Of a stretch of DNA of 43,601 bases, positions 18,964 to 28,333 are shown one piece after another. The stretch is taken from assembly GCA_013042605.1 (NCBI GenBank), contig JABDPT010000262.1:1-43601 (forward strand). Reading direction: 5' to 3'. The notes under the pieces were generated by a model that saw nothing but the letters and a program-made list of their open reading frames with translations, did not search any database and was not told the DNA's origin. How positions within the stretch are numbered: position 1 is the first letter of the stretch; each line of letters starts with the position of its first letter. Origin of the DNA: Paracoccaceae bacterium. GTDB taxonomy: Bacteria; Pseudomonadota; Alphaproteobacteria; Rhodobacterales; Rhodobacteraceae. The position numbers were made by a program, and so were the translations under genes.

Positions 18964-20243
18964 ACCGCATCGTATTCCGCAATGCCCGCTTGATTGACCC
19001 AGAGACCGCGACCGACGACATCGGAACCCTTGTTGTCGAAGAGGGTATCATCGCGGGGCGCGAAGCGAGCGGCGATCAGGGTGGTACGACCGTGATCGAT
19101 TGCGCGGGCAAATGCCTTGCGCCTGGCATCGTCGATATCGGGGCAAAGGTTTCGGAACCCGGTGAACGGCACAAGGAAAGCTTCAAGTCGGCAGGTTTGG
19201 CGGCGGCGGCGGGTGGCGTGACCACGATGGTTACGCGGCCAGATACGCTTCCGGCCATCGACACGCCCGAAGCATTGGAGTTCGTCACACGGCGGGCCAA
19301 TCAGGCGGCCCCGGTGCATGTTCGCCCAATGGCCGCGCTGACCAAGGGTCGCGCGGGTCGCGAGATGGTCGAAATCGGGTTTCTGAAAGACGCCGGTGCC
19401 GCGGCCTTCACCGACTGCGATGCGGTTGTCACGGACAACAAGGTTCTGTCGCGCTGCCTGACCTATGCGCGATCGCTTGGTGTGCTGGTCATCGGCCACC
19501 CGCAAGATCCCGGACTGTCCGCGGGCGCGTCCGCTACGTCGGGCAAGTTTGCCTCGCTCAAGGGTCTGCCAGCTGTGTCGCCAATGGCCGAACGCCTTGG
19601 ACTTGACCGCGATCTGGCGCTGATCGAGATGACGGGGGCGCGGTACCATGCCGATCAGATTACCACTGCCCGGGCCCTTGCCCGCCTTGAACGGGCCAAA
19701 GCGGCGGGTCTGGACGTTTCGGCAGGTGTGTCGATTCACCATTTGACGCTGAACGAGCTGGACGTGGGCGACTATCGCACCTTCTTCAAGGTCAAGCCCC
19801 CGCTGCGCTCGGAAGACGACCGGCAGGCCTGTATCGCCGCCGTTGCCAGCGGGCTGATCGACATCATTTCGTCCATGCACACGCCGCAAGACGAAGAATC
19901 CAAGCGTCTGCCCTTTGAAGAGGCGGCGTCTGGCGCGGTGGCGCTTGAAACACTGCTTCCCGCAGCCTTGAGGCTGTATCATTCCGAGCAGATCGACCTG
20001 CCGGGTTTGTTCCGAGCGCTGTCGCTCAACCCGTCAAAGCGGCTTGGGCTTGCAAGCGGGCGACTTGCGGTCGGCGCGCCCGCCGATCTGGTGCTTTTCG
20101 ATCCGGATGTTCCCTTCGTTCTTGACCGGTTCAAGCTGCTTTCGAAGTCCAAGAACACGCCCTTCGATGGTGCCCGTCTTCAGGGGCGCGTTCTGGGAAC
20201 ATGGGTTGATGGGTTGCGCGTCTTCGGTGGCGAAGGTGCCTGA
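18960..20243 (+). CDS. Dihydroorotase-like protein (PyrC family), probably non-catalytic
   Basis: PyrC-like architecture (KCLAPGIVDIGAKVSEPGERHKESFKSAGLAAAAGGVTTMV; SIHHLTLNELDVGDYRTFFKVKPPLRSEDDR) but canonical HxH and TDHAPH motifs replaced; see findings. Confidence 0.9.
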   Translation: MNRIVFRNARLIDPETATDDIGTLVVEEGIIAGREASGDQGGTTVIDCAGKCLAPGIVDIGAKVSEPGERHKESFKSAGLAAAAGGVTTMVTRPDTLPAIDTPEALEFVTRRANQAAPVHVRPMAALTKGRAGREMVEIGFLKDAGAAAFTDCDAVVTDNKVLSRCLTYARSLGVLVIGHPQDPGLSAGASATSGKFASLKGLPAVSPMAERLGLDRDLALIEMTGARYHADQITTARALARLERAKAAGLDVSAGVSIHHLTLNELDVGDYRTFFKVKPPLRSEDDRQACIAAVASGLIDIISSMHTPQDEESKRLPFEEAASGAVALETLLPAALRLYHSEQIDLPGLFRALSLNPSKRLGLASGRLAVGAPADLVLFDPDVPFVLDRFKLLSKSKNTPFDGARLQGRVLGTWVDGLRVFGGEGA

Positions 20244-20844
20244 AATCACGTCGGACCCCGTGCTTTTGGCCGTTGTCGCCGTGGCGGCCTATCTGCTGGG
20301 GTCCGTGCCTTTCGGCATCGTCATGGCGCGGCTTTTCGGGCTTGGCGATCTGCGGACCATCGGCTCGGGCAATATCGGTGCGACGAATGTCTTGCGAACC
20401 GGCAACAAGCTTGCCGCGTTCCTGACACTGGTGCTGGACGCGGGCAAGGGCGGGATCGCGGTGTTGCTTGCCCGTGCGGCGGTGGGAGAGGATGCCGCGC
20501 AGGTCGCCGGGTTCTGCGCGTTTCTGGGTCACCTTTACCCGGTCTGGCTTGGATTTCGTGGCGGCAAAGGCGTGGCCACGTTCCTTGGCACCCTTCTGGC
20601 GCTGGCCTGGCCTGTCGGACTGGCGGCTTGCGCAACCTGGGCCGTGACAGCGGGTCTGTTCCGCATCTCGTCGCTGGCGGCACTTGCGGCGGCAGCCCTA
20701 ACGGGGCTTTGGGCGCATCTTCTGGGTTATCCACAGATTTTGGCGCTTGTCCTGATGCTCGCCCTCTTGGTGTTTGTGCGTCACGCGTCTAACATCCGGC
20801 GCATTCTTGCCGGTGCGGAACCGCGGATCGGCAAAAAGACTTGA
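20236..20844 (+). CDS. plsY: Acyl-phosphate glycerol-3-phosphate acyltransferase
   Basis: LLGSVPFGIVMARLFGLGDLRTIGSGNIGATNVLRTGNK; LWLGFRGGKGVAT-like motif (VWLGFRGGKGVATFLG); GTG start chosen in the ORF frame. Confidence 0.94.
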   Translation: MPEITSDPVLLAVVAVAAYLLGSVPFGIVMARLFGLGDLRTIGSGNIGATNVLRTGNKLAAFLTLVLDAGKGGIAVLLARAAVGEDAAQVAGFCAFLGHLYPVWLGFRGGKGVATFLGTLLALAWPVGLAACATWAVTAGLFRISSLAALAAAALTGLWAHLLGYPQILALVLMLALLVFVRHASNIRRILAGAEPRIGKKT

Positions 20845-20860
20845 GAGAAGGCCGATTGCC

Positions 20861-21301
20861 ATGATGTCGTTTCAGGATGCCGTCCGAACCTGTTTTCAAA
20901 AATACGTAGTCATCTCTGGACGTGCGCAACGGTCTGAATACTGGTGGTTTTTTCTGTTTACAGCCGTGGTCGGGTACATTCTGGGCACGCTGGATGGCAT
21001 GTTCTTTTCATCCGGTCCGAACGGCGCCCCTTCGGTTTTGCAGGGGCTTTTCAGTCTGGGCACCATCCTGCCCTCGATCTGCGCGGGCGGGCGCCGGCTG
21101 CATGACCGCGACATGTCGGCCTGGTGGATGCTATTGCTGCTTGTCCCGCTGATCGGGGTGTTGGTCCTGCTGGTGATGTTCGCCCTTCCGGGAACGCGCG
21201 GTCCCAACCGTTTCGGCCCCGACCCGCTTGGCGGTGACGGCCCTGCCCCGTTGGACGAGGGCTTTGTTCGGTCGTCGATCCCCCGCAGCGGGCAGGACTG
21301 A
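20861..21301 (+). CDS. DUF805 family membrane protein
   Basis: MMSFQDAVRTCFQKYVVISGRAQRSEYWWFFLF; AGGRRLHDRDMSAWWMLLLLVPLIG. Confidence 0.88.
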   Translation: MMSFQDAVRTCFQKYVVISGRAQRSEYWWFFLFTAVVGYILGTLDGMFFSSGPNGAPSVLQGLFSLGTILPSICAGGRRLHDRDMSAWWMLLLLVPLIGVLVLLVMFALPGTRGPNRFGPDPLGGDGPAPLDEGFVRSSIPRSGQD

Positions 21302-21567
21302 TGTCGATCGATCCGGTCTTTCTGAATGCGTTCGATGCTTTGCCCGTGGGGGGGTATGGCGCAACGGCCTATGGCCGCCGTTACAGGGTGACCAAGTCGA
21401 CGTATGCGTCGGGGCGCAGTCAGAAACTGGTGGCCGAAGAACTGGGCGGGTCGGATTACATCAGTATGAATCTTTACCGGTTGGCGACCGGTGATGCGCT
21501 TCTCAAGCCGTGCGAAATGCCCGAAGACAAGGTGCGTGACTTCGTCCTGAACGTGATCGCGGACTGA
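21301..21567 (+). CDS. Hypothetical protein, 88 aa
   Basis: Translationally coupled (TGATG) to the DUF805 gene; MSIDPVFLNAFDALPVGGYGATAYGRRYRVTKS. Confidence 0.65.
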   Translation: MSIDPVFLNAFDALPVGGYGATAYGRRYRVTKSTYASGRSQKLVAEELGGSDYISMNLYRLATGDALLKPCEMPEDKVRDFVLNVIAD

Positions 21568-21575
21568 CGAACAGC

Positions 21576-22946
21576 TCAGTAGCTGTATTCGGCAAAGACC
21601 CGCGTGACATCGCCATTCCAGTCGCTGTTGTAATGCGCGATCAGATCGTCGGCGGGGACATGCCCGGTTGCGATGCTTTCAGACAGCGCGTTCAGAAAAT
21701 GGGTTTCGTCCGGAATAAGCCCGCCTGCGCCAGGGCGTGCGCGCGCCTTCAGCCCGCTCTCTGCAATCGCCACAACCTCGCGGGCGAGATCGTGCATCCC
21801 GATCTTGCCGACCTTTGCCTGAAGCCCATCCACAGAGGCGGCCACCCGCAATTCTTCGCGGGTCTCGGCGGTCCAATCCTTGACCAGATCCCACGCCGCG
21901 TCCTGCGCCGTCTCGTCATATAGCAAGCCCACCCAAAGCGCGGGCAAAGCGCACAATCGACGCCAGGGTCCGCCATCCGCGCCGCGCATTTCGATGAATT
22001 GCTTCAGGCGTGCTTCGGGAAAGATCGTGGTCAGGTGATCGGCCCAGTCCGAAAGTGTCGGCGTTTCGCCAGGCAGGGCGGGCAATTTGCCAGCCATGAA
22101 GTCACGAAATGACTGACCGCGCGCGTCAATATATTCGCCATCGCGATAGACGAAGTACATCGGCACATCGAGCGCGTATTCCGCCCAGCGTTCGAAGCCA
22201 AACCCGTCTTCGAACACAAACGGCAAGGTGCCCGTACGGTCCGGGTCAAGGTCGCGCCAGATGCGACTGCGCCAACTCTTGTGACCGTTCAGCTTGCCCT
22301 CGAAGAAAGGGGAGTTCGCGAATAGGGCGGTCGCCACCGGTTGCAGGGCAAGGGCCACGCGCATCTTCTGGATCATGTCGGCCTCGGACCCGAAGTCGAG
22401 GTTCACCTGCACTGTGCAGGTCCGGTACATCATCTGTGTGCCATGGGTTCCGACGCGACCCATATACTCGGTCATAAGCCGATAGCGCCCCTTGGGCATT
22501 ATCGGCATGTCGTCATGGGTCCAGTGCGGGGCGGCGCCCAAACCGATGAACCGCGCCCCGATCTCGTCGGCAACGCTGTGCACCTCGACGAGATGTTCAT
22601 TCACCTCGTCACAGGTTTCATGGATGGTCTCCAACGGCGCACCCGAAAGCTCTAGCTGTCCGCCCGGTTCAAGCGAAATATTGGCGCCGTCCTTTTCCAG
22701 CCCGATGATGTTCTCGCCCTCAAAGAGCGGGGTCCAGCCATAACGCGCCTGTAACCCTTCGAGCATCGCACGTATCGAGCGCGGGCCGTCATAGGGCAGG
22801 GGTTTGAGGGTATCGCGGCAATAGCCGAACTTCTCGTGCTCGGTCCCGATGCGCCAGTCTTCCTTGGGCTTGCACCCGTCGGCAAGGTATTCGGCAAGCT
22901 GTTCGTGGCGTTCTATCGGCCCGCCGCCTGACTGTGGTATCGACAT
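21576..22946 (-). CDS. gshA: Glutamate-cysteine ligase (plant/alphaproteobacterial type)
   Basis: WRIGTEHEKFGY; TCTVQVNLDFGSEADMIQKMRVALALQPVATALFANSPF; IEMRGADGGPWRRLCALPALWVGLLY. Confidence 0.93.
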   Translation of the reverse strand: MSIPQSGGGPIERHEQLAEYLADGCKPKEDWRIGTEHEKFGYCRDTLKPLPYDGPRSIRAMLEGLQARYGWTPLFEGENIIGLEKDGANISLEPGGQLELSGAPLETIHETCDEVNEHLVEVHSVADEIGARFIGLGAAPHWTHDDMPIMPKGRYRLMTEYMGRVGTHGTQMMYRTCTVQVNLDFGSEADMIQKMRVALALQPVATALFANSPFFEGKLNGHKSWRSRIWRDLDPDRTGTLPFVFEDGFGFERWAEYALDVPMYFVYRDGEYIDARGQSFRDFMAGKLPALPGETPTLSDWADHLTTIFPEARLKQFIEMRGADGGPWRRLCALPALWVGLLYDETAQDAAWDLVKDWTAETREELRVAASVDGLQAKVGKIGMHDLAREVVAIAESGLKARARPGAGGLIPDETHFLNALSESIATGHVPADDLIAHYNSDWNGDVTRVFAEYSY

Positions 22947-23006
22947 GTGCGGTGCTCCGAATTTGGCCGTGCTCTTGGCGACAGGTGAAAGGATTTGCCC
23001 GGGAAG

Positions 23007-23522
23007 TCAATGCAGCCGCGGCGCGTCCTTCTGCCAAAGAACCACACGCGTTCGATGCGGCCGCTGCAATTCGGCCAGCATCGCTTCGGTATTAAGGCCC
23101 GGGAGCGTTCCGAAGACATCGAAAAGCGCTTCGGCCCCTTCGGCGTGGACAGGGATGATCAGGTCATCGCCATCACGATGGGACAGCACCCATTGGGCCC
23201 GGCCCGCGCCATCGGGATCAAGGGACAGGGTGGTAACGCGATCGACGGCCAGTGTGCCCCCATCGTAGGGACCGAAATAGGTCAGCTGCCCTTCGGTGAT
23301 CTGAACGATGCCGGGGCCACCGGAGCCCTGCCGGAAACGCGCGCGTTGGATGCCCGCGAAGATCAGCAAGGCACCCGCGACCGCCAGCGCGGTGCCGATG
23401 ATTGCAAGCGCCCCGCTTTCGACCATCATCCAATAACTGCCAAGCACCGCCGCGCCCGCTCCGGCCAGCGCCTCTCGCCAGCGATAGAGGCGTTTTGCCA
23501 CCTCTGGTCGGATGAAACTCAT
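23007..23522 (-). CDS. Hypothetical membrane protein
   Basis: Two predicted TM segments (AGAAVLGSYWMMVESGALAIIGTALAVAGALLIFAG) followed by a soluble domain. Confidence 0.7.
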   Translation of the reverse strand: MSFIRPEVAKRLYRWREALAGAGAAVLGSYWMMVESGALAIIGTALAVAGALLIFAGIQRARFRQGSGGPGIVQITEGQLTYFGPYDGGTLAVDRVTTLSLDPDGAGRAQWVLSHRDGDDLIIPVHAEGAEALFDVFGTLPGLNTEAMLAELQRPHRTRVVLWQKDAPRLH

Positions 23523-23581
23523 TGGATCGTCGAAGCCTGCGGGGTTGTTTGGATGAAGTCTAGGGCGAGATGGGTTGAGTG

Positions 23582-24370
23582 TCAGCCGCGATCGTAAGGC
23601 GCGCGGATTGCTTCAAATGACATTTCGGAAAAGTCATGGATTGGCTCGGTCAGTGTGACCTCGTCGTCGTCAACTTTGGCTCGCCAAAGCACGCCGCCCG
23701 TCGCCACGTGCAACGCGCCGTTCCAGAGATCGGCCCATTCCCATTTCGGCACTGCCGTTTCGGTACCGGTCTTCGGTTCGAAAAGGCCAAAAGCGCTGCT
23801 GACAAGCGCGCGTTTCTTCGAGCCAATCGCAATTGTCTGGATCAGTGAGACGTTCGGCGACAATGGCTTTTCCAGCCGAGTGTCATAGCGCGTACCGCTC
23901 GCCGTCCAGCCCCGCTGGGCCATGCGCGTGGCATAGAGGTCGCCTAAATGAAACCCGTCGGTCGAGTGTGGGAAGGCTTGTGGATCGGGGTCTTGCTGAA
24001 GTTCGCGGGTCTCGGGCGCGGGGCCGGACCCGCCGTTCAGCCAAAATGTTCCGGGTGCGGAAAACGCGCCACCGCCTTGCCACGTGCTGTCCTGAGGCAG
24101 GAAATAGAGCGCATGCAGATAAGGCGCGCGGGAAATCGCGGTCCACCAGCGTTGGCCGGTTCCGGCGAAATAGATGAAATGCGCGCCATCGGGCGACAGG
24201 TCGCAACGATGCTCATAGATGCGGCCTTTGAGCCATTGGCCCATCGTGATCTCGTCGGTGTCGCGGTTCCAACCCAGCGTTGCGACCTGTCCGCTTGGCC
24301 CCCGCCGCAGGATCATCGCCTGCGGGGATGCAGTCGCGGTCACGACAAAAAGGCGCGGCGGGGTCGTCAT
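23582..24370 (-). CDS. Conserved-looking hypothetical protein, 262 aa
   Basis: Start MTTPPRLFVVTATASPQAMILRRG overlaps the rsmE stop (ATGA). Confidence 0.7.
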   Translation of the reverse strand: MTTPPRLFVVTATASPQAMILRRGPSGQVATLGWNRDTDEITMGQWLKGRIYEHRCDLSPDGAHFIYFAGTGQRWWTAISRAPYLHALYFLPQDSTWQGGGAFSAPGTFWLNGGSGPAPETRELQQDPDPQAFPHSTDGFHLGDLYATRMAQRGWTASGTRYDTRLEKPLSPNVSLIQTIAIGSKKRALVSSAFGLFEPKTGTETAVPKWEWADLWNGALHVATGGVLWRAKVDDDEVTLTEPIHDFSEMSFEAIRAPYDRG

Positions 24371-25107
24371 ATCCAGTCCCCCAATGTGGACTGCCAAAGC
24401 GTGAGCGCCGCGACCGCTGCCGTATCCGCCCGCAAGATGCGCGGGCCAAGGCTGATTGCGCGTGCTTGGGGCATCGCGTGAAGGCGCGCGCGTTCTGCAT
24501 CGGAAAACCCGCCTTCCGGGCCGATGAGTATGGCCCAAGGTCCCTTGGGCAGATCGGCGAGGGGCGCGAAGCTCTCCCCGACCAGCGCCTCGTCACAAAA
24601 CAGAAGGTGTCGATCATGGGGCCAGTCATCCAACAGCTTTGACAGGCGCGTCAGCTCGGCCACATCCGGGATATACGTTCCACCGCATTGCTCGGCGGCT
24701 TCAATGGCGTGGGCCTGCAGCCGGTCACGGCGGATCCGCTCGGAATTGGTAAAGTCGGTCTGCACCGGAAGGATGCGTGCGGCCCCCATCTCGGTCGCCT
24801 TCTCGACGATGAAGTCCGTGCGTGCCTTCTTGATCGGTGCAAAGAGCAACCAAAGATCGGGGGGCATCTGCAAAAGGCGGGTCTGGGACGTGCAGCTCAA
24901 CGCCCCGGCGCGCTTGCCCGCTTCGACCACCGTGGCCAGCCATTCGCCATGCCGCCCGTTGAACAAAAGAACCTGCCCGCCGACGGAAAGCCGCATCACA
25001 CCGAAAAGGTAATGCGCCTGATCCCGCGACAGAGGAACCGTTTGCCCCTCCCCAAGCGGGTGATCTACAAACAACCTGATTTTTACAGCCGACATGGACC
25101 CGAGCAT
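24367..25107 (-). CDS. rsmE: 16S rRNA (uracil(1498)-N(3))-methyltransferase (start at 25107 or 25095)
   Basis: HYLFGVMRLSVGGQVLLFNGRHGEW; KATEMGAARILPVQTDFTN; GPWAILIGPEGGFSDAERARL. Confidence 0.93.
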   Translation of the reverse strand: MLGSMSAVKIRLFVDHPLGEGQTVPLSRDQAHYLFGVMRLSVGGQVLLFNGRHGEWLATVVEAGKRAGALSCTSQTRLLQMPPDLWLLFAPIKKARTDFIVEKATEMGAARILPVQTDFTNSERIRRDRLQAHAIEAAEQCGGTYIPDVAELTRLSKLLDDWPHDRHLLFCDEALVGESFAPLADLPKGPWAILIGPEGGFSDAERARLHAMPQARAISLGPRILRADTAAVAALTLWQSTLGDWI

Positions 25108-26070
25108 ATGCCCCAGACAACCCCGACACCAGACGGGCAGGTTGCCGATGCCGTCAAGGGCAACTGGGTCGATACGATCGCGCCGGCTTGGTCGCGCCCC
25201 TATTTGCGTCTGTCGCGGGCGGATCGCCCCATCGGTACATGGCTGCTTCTCTTGCCGTGCTGGTGGGGGTTGTTGCTCGCCGCCGGGTCAACCGGGCGTT
25301 TCACCCTTTACGATGCATGGATCGGCTTGGGCTGCGCGATTGGCGCGTTCCTGATGCGGGGCGCGGGCTGTACGTGGAATGATATCACCGACCGCGACTT
25401 CGACGCGCAAGTCGCGCGCACCCGGTCGCGACCTATTCCATCCGGACAAGTCAGCGTGCGGCAGGCCTTCTCGTGGCTCTTCATCCAGTCGCTGACTGCT
25501 TTTTGCATTCTACTGACCTTCAACGTCACGGCCGTTGCGCTGGGCGTGGCGTCGCTGGCGCTGGTGGCAGTCTATCCCTTTGCCAAGCGGTTTACCTGGT
25601 GGCCGCAGGTCTTTCTGGGGCTGGCCTTCAACTGGGGCGCGCTTCTGGCCTGGACGGCACATACCGGGTCGCTGGGCACTCCTGCGGTGGCGCTTTATAT
25701 CGCCGGCATCGCGTGGACGCTTTTCTATGACACGATCTATGCGCATCAGGACACCGAAGACGACGCTTTGATCGGTGTGAAGTCCACCGCACGGCTGTTC
25801 GGGGACAAGACCCATCGCTGGCTGCGGTATTTCCTGATTGCGGCGATCACCTTTATGGGGCTTGCGATGATCGACGCGTTGGCCGGTGCAACGCATGTGC
25901 TGTCTTTGGTGATCGCGCTTTGTGGCGTATGGGCCTTTGGCTGGCATCTGATGTGGCAATTGACCCGGCTTGATACCGAAAAACCCGAGGTTTGCTTGCG
26001 ACTTTTTCGGTCAAACCGGGATGCCGGGCTTATTCCCGTGGGGTTTCTTGCCGCCGCACTACTCGTTTGA
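25108..26070 (+). CDS. ubiA: 4-hydroxybenzoate polyprenyltransferase
   Basis: DRPIGTWLLLLPCWWGL; MRGAGCTWNDITDRDFDAQVARTRSRPIPSG; YAHQDTEDDALIGVKSTARLF. Confidence 0.95.
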   Translation: MPQTTPTPDGQVADAVKGNWVDTIAPAWSRPYLRLSRADRPIGTWLLLLPCWWGLLLAAGSTGRFTLYDAWIGLGCAIGAFLMRGAGCTWNDITDRDFDAQVARTRSRPIPSGQVSVRQAFSWLFIQSLTAFCILLTFNVTAVALGVASLALVAVYPFAKRFTWWPQVFLGLAFNWGALLAWTAHTGSLGTPAVALYIAGIAWTLFYDTIYAHQDTEDDALIGVKSTARLFGDKTHRWLRYFLIAAITFMGLAMIDALAGATHVLSLVIALCGVWAFGWHLMWQLTRLDTEKPEVCLRLFRSNRDAGLIPVGFLAAALLV

Positions 26071-26130
26071 TTGAACCTTCGGTCGCAGGGCAGTAACAAG
26101 TCCCCAGCATCCATCGCATCGACAGGCATC

Positions 26131-28017
26131 ATGCGTCTTTCCTCAAATCTGCCCATTGTGATCGCTATGACCGGGGCCGCCGCGGCCAGCATTTCGGGTG
26201 CCATCGTTGCCGCCGACCGGATCGAGTTGAGCGCATCGCATGACATCACCTTCGCGCTTCAGGAAAACGAACTGACCTGGGCGCGCGTGGCTGTCGACGG
26301 CCTGCAGGTGACGCTTTCGGGGCGTGCGCCCGATGAGGCCGCGCGGTTCAACGCGCTGTCGGTCGCGGGTGGCGTGGTCGATGCCACACGGGTTATCGAC
26401 CAGATGGAGGTCGCCCCGGGCCAGTCGATTGATCCGCCGGATTTCTCGGTCGAGATATTGCGGAATGTCGATGGCATATCGCTGATCGGGCTTATCCCGG
26501 CCGCGACCGACCGGGAAGCAGTGCTTGACCGTGTGCGCGCCATTGCCGGCGACACAAACGTGACCGACCTCTTGGAGGTTGGCGATTATCCCGTGCCGGA
26601 CAGTTGGGAAGACGCGCTTGACTATGCGCTGACTGCGCTTGGTCAATTGCCGCGTTCGAAGATCTCGGTGGGCGAAAGCCGTGTCGCCATCACCGCGATT
26701 ATGGATGATGCCGAAGGCCAGCGCCGGATCGAGACCGAGCTTGCGCGTGCTGCGCCCGATGGCGTGACGGCGGCCTTGGATATCAACGCGCCGCGTCCGG
26801 TCATCGCGCCCTTCACGGTGCGGTTCCTGAAAGATGCAGATGGCGCGCGTTTCGACGCCTGCACCGCCGATACGGTTGAGGCGCGGGACATGATCCTTGC
26901 CGCCGCCAATGAGGCGGGAATGGCCGCACGCGCGGACTGCCCCATCGGACTTGGCGCGCCCACGCTGGAGTGGGGAGCCGCTGTTGCCGCTGGTATCGCG
27001 GCGGTGGACAGGATGGGGGGTGGCAAGATCACCTTTTCGGATACCGATGTAAGCCTGATCTCACTCGACACGCTGCCCCTGCCGCTCTTTGACCGCGAAG
27101 TTGGTGAGTTGGAGCGTGCGCTTCCGGATGTCTTCTCGCTTTATGCTGTGCGCCCCGATCCGATCCGCGTCGATGGCACCGGCGTCGACACGGTGGATGG
27201 TGCGCCAGAGTTCATTGCAACCCGAAGCCCGGAAGGTGAGGTTCAGTTGCGGGGTCGGATCACGAATGACCGCGCCCGTGGCATTGTCGAAAGCTTTGCC
27301 CATGCCCGTTTCGGAATCTCAAACACCTATGGCGCGACAAGGCTTGATGCCGAACTGCCGCAGGGCTGGGAACTGCGGGTTCTGGCCGGGCTTGATGCGC
27401 TGTCGTATCTGAGTAACGGGTCGGTTGTGGTTCAGCCGCAATTCCTGTCTGTGCGGGGCGACACCGGCCGCCCCGATGCCAGCGCCGAAATCGCGCGCGT
27501 GTTGTCCGAGCGTCTGGGTGAGGGCGCCAACTTCGGGATTGAAGTGAGGTATCTTGAGGCGTTGGACCCGATTGCTGGCCTGCCCACACCTGAAGAATGC
27601 GTGGCCAGTCTGAACGCCATCCTGGCCGAAGAGAAGATCACTTTCGCGCCCGGATCCACGACCATCGAGGGCGATGCCTTGGCCACTGTGGACCGTCTGA
27701 CCGAAGTCCTGCGCGACTGTCAGGATGTGGCGATGGAAATCGGCGGTCATACCGACAGCCAGGGGCGAGAGTCGATGAACGAACGCTTGTCGCAGGCCCG
27801 TGCCAACGCGGTACTAGAGGCGATCATGGCGCGCCGCGTGCGCACGCGAAACCTGTCGGCGCAGGGTTACGGCGAAAGCCAGCCCGTCGCGGACAATGAC
27901 ACCGAAGAGGGCCGCGAAGCCAACCGCCGGATTGAGTTCAAGCTCGTGGTGAGTGAAGAAGAGACCGACACGGCCGAAACCATAGAAACGCCGGAGACCC
28001 CGAATGAACAGAATTGA
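26131..28017 (+). CDS. OmpA-family protein with N-terminal BON-like repeats
   Basis: LQVTLSGRAPDEAARFNALSVAGGVVDATRVID BON-like; C-term ITFAPGSTTIEGDALATVDRLTEVL...EIGGHTDSQGRESMNERLSQARANAV...GYGESQPVADNDTEEGREANRRIEFKL. Confidence 0.9.
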   Translation: MRLSSNLPIVIAMTGAAAASISGAIVAADRIELSASHDITFALQENELTWARVAVDGLQVTLSGRAPDEAARFNALSVAGGVVDATRVIDQMEVAPGQSIDPPDFSVEILRNVDGISLIGLIPAATDREAVLDRVRAIAGDTNVTDLLEVGDYPVPDSWEDALDYALTALGQLPRSKISVGESRVAITAIMDDAEGQRRIETELARAAPDGVTAALDINAPRPVIAPFTVRFLKDADGARFDACTADTVEARDMILAAANEAGMAARADCPIGLGAPTLEWGAAVAAGIAAVDRMGGGKITFSDTDVSLISLDTLPLPLFDREVGELERALPDVFSLYAVRPDPIRVDGTGVDTVDGAPEFIATRSPEGEVQLRGRITNDRARGIVESFAHARFGISNTYGATRLDAELPQGWELRVLAGLDALSYLSNGSVVVQPQFLSVRGDTGRPDASAEIARVLSERLGEGANFGIEVRYLEALDPIAGLPTPEECVASLNAILAEEKITFAPGSTTIEGDALATVDRLTEVLRDCQDVAMEIGGHTDSQGRESMNERLSQARANAVLEAIMARRVRTRNLSAQGYGESQPVADNDTEEGREANRRIEFKLVVSEEETDTAETIETPETPNEQN

Positions 28018-28333
28018 GTTCATCATTGCCACGGCGATCGTGCTGTTCGTGGCGTTCATGCTGGGCTGGTTCGCCTATTGGCTGCTTCACAAGCTGACCA
28101 AGGTGAACGTGACTGATATCGGCGAGTTCGATCGCATGGCCCAATCCCTGCATGATGCGGAAGAGGCGCGCGAACAGGCCATTTCATACATGCAGCAGCG
28201 CGAGGCGGAACTCACAAACCGGCTGGCCCAAACCGAGGCCGAGCTGAAGGCAGCGATGGAAGGTTTGCGCGACTCGCGGCGCGAGGCCGATGAGCTTCGC
28301 ACCTATATCGAGTCGGTCAATCAGGCGGGCTAG
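28004..28333 (+). CDS. Small membrane protein with N-terminal TM and coiled coil
   Basis: FIIATAIVLFVAFMLGWFAYWLLHKL then heptad-like Ala/Glu-rich region; overlaps the OmpA-family gene by 14 bp. Confidence 0.75.
   Translation: MNRIEFIIATAIVLFVAFMLGWFAYWLLHKLTKVNVTDIGEFDRMAQSLHDAEEAREQAISYMQQREAELTNRLAQTEAELKAAMEGLRDSRREADELRTYIESVNQAG

Noticed and set aside
18780-19982. 400-aa minus-strand ORF antisense to the pyrC-like gene
   Set aside because: Shadow ORF in GC-rich DNA; opposite frame has full family motifs.
20727-20735. TTATCCACA (DnaA-box match) in plsY
   Set aside because: Inside coding sequence with no AT-rich neighbour or clustered boxes; likely chance.
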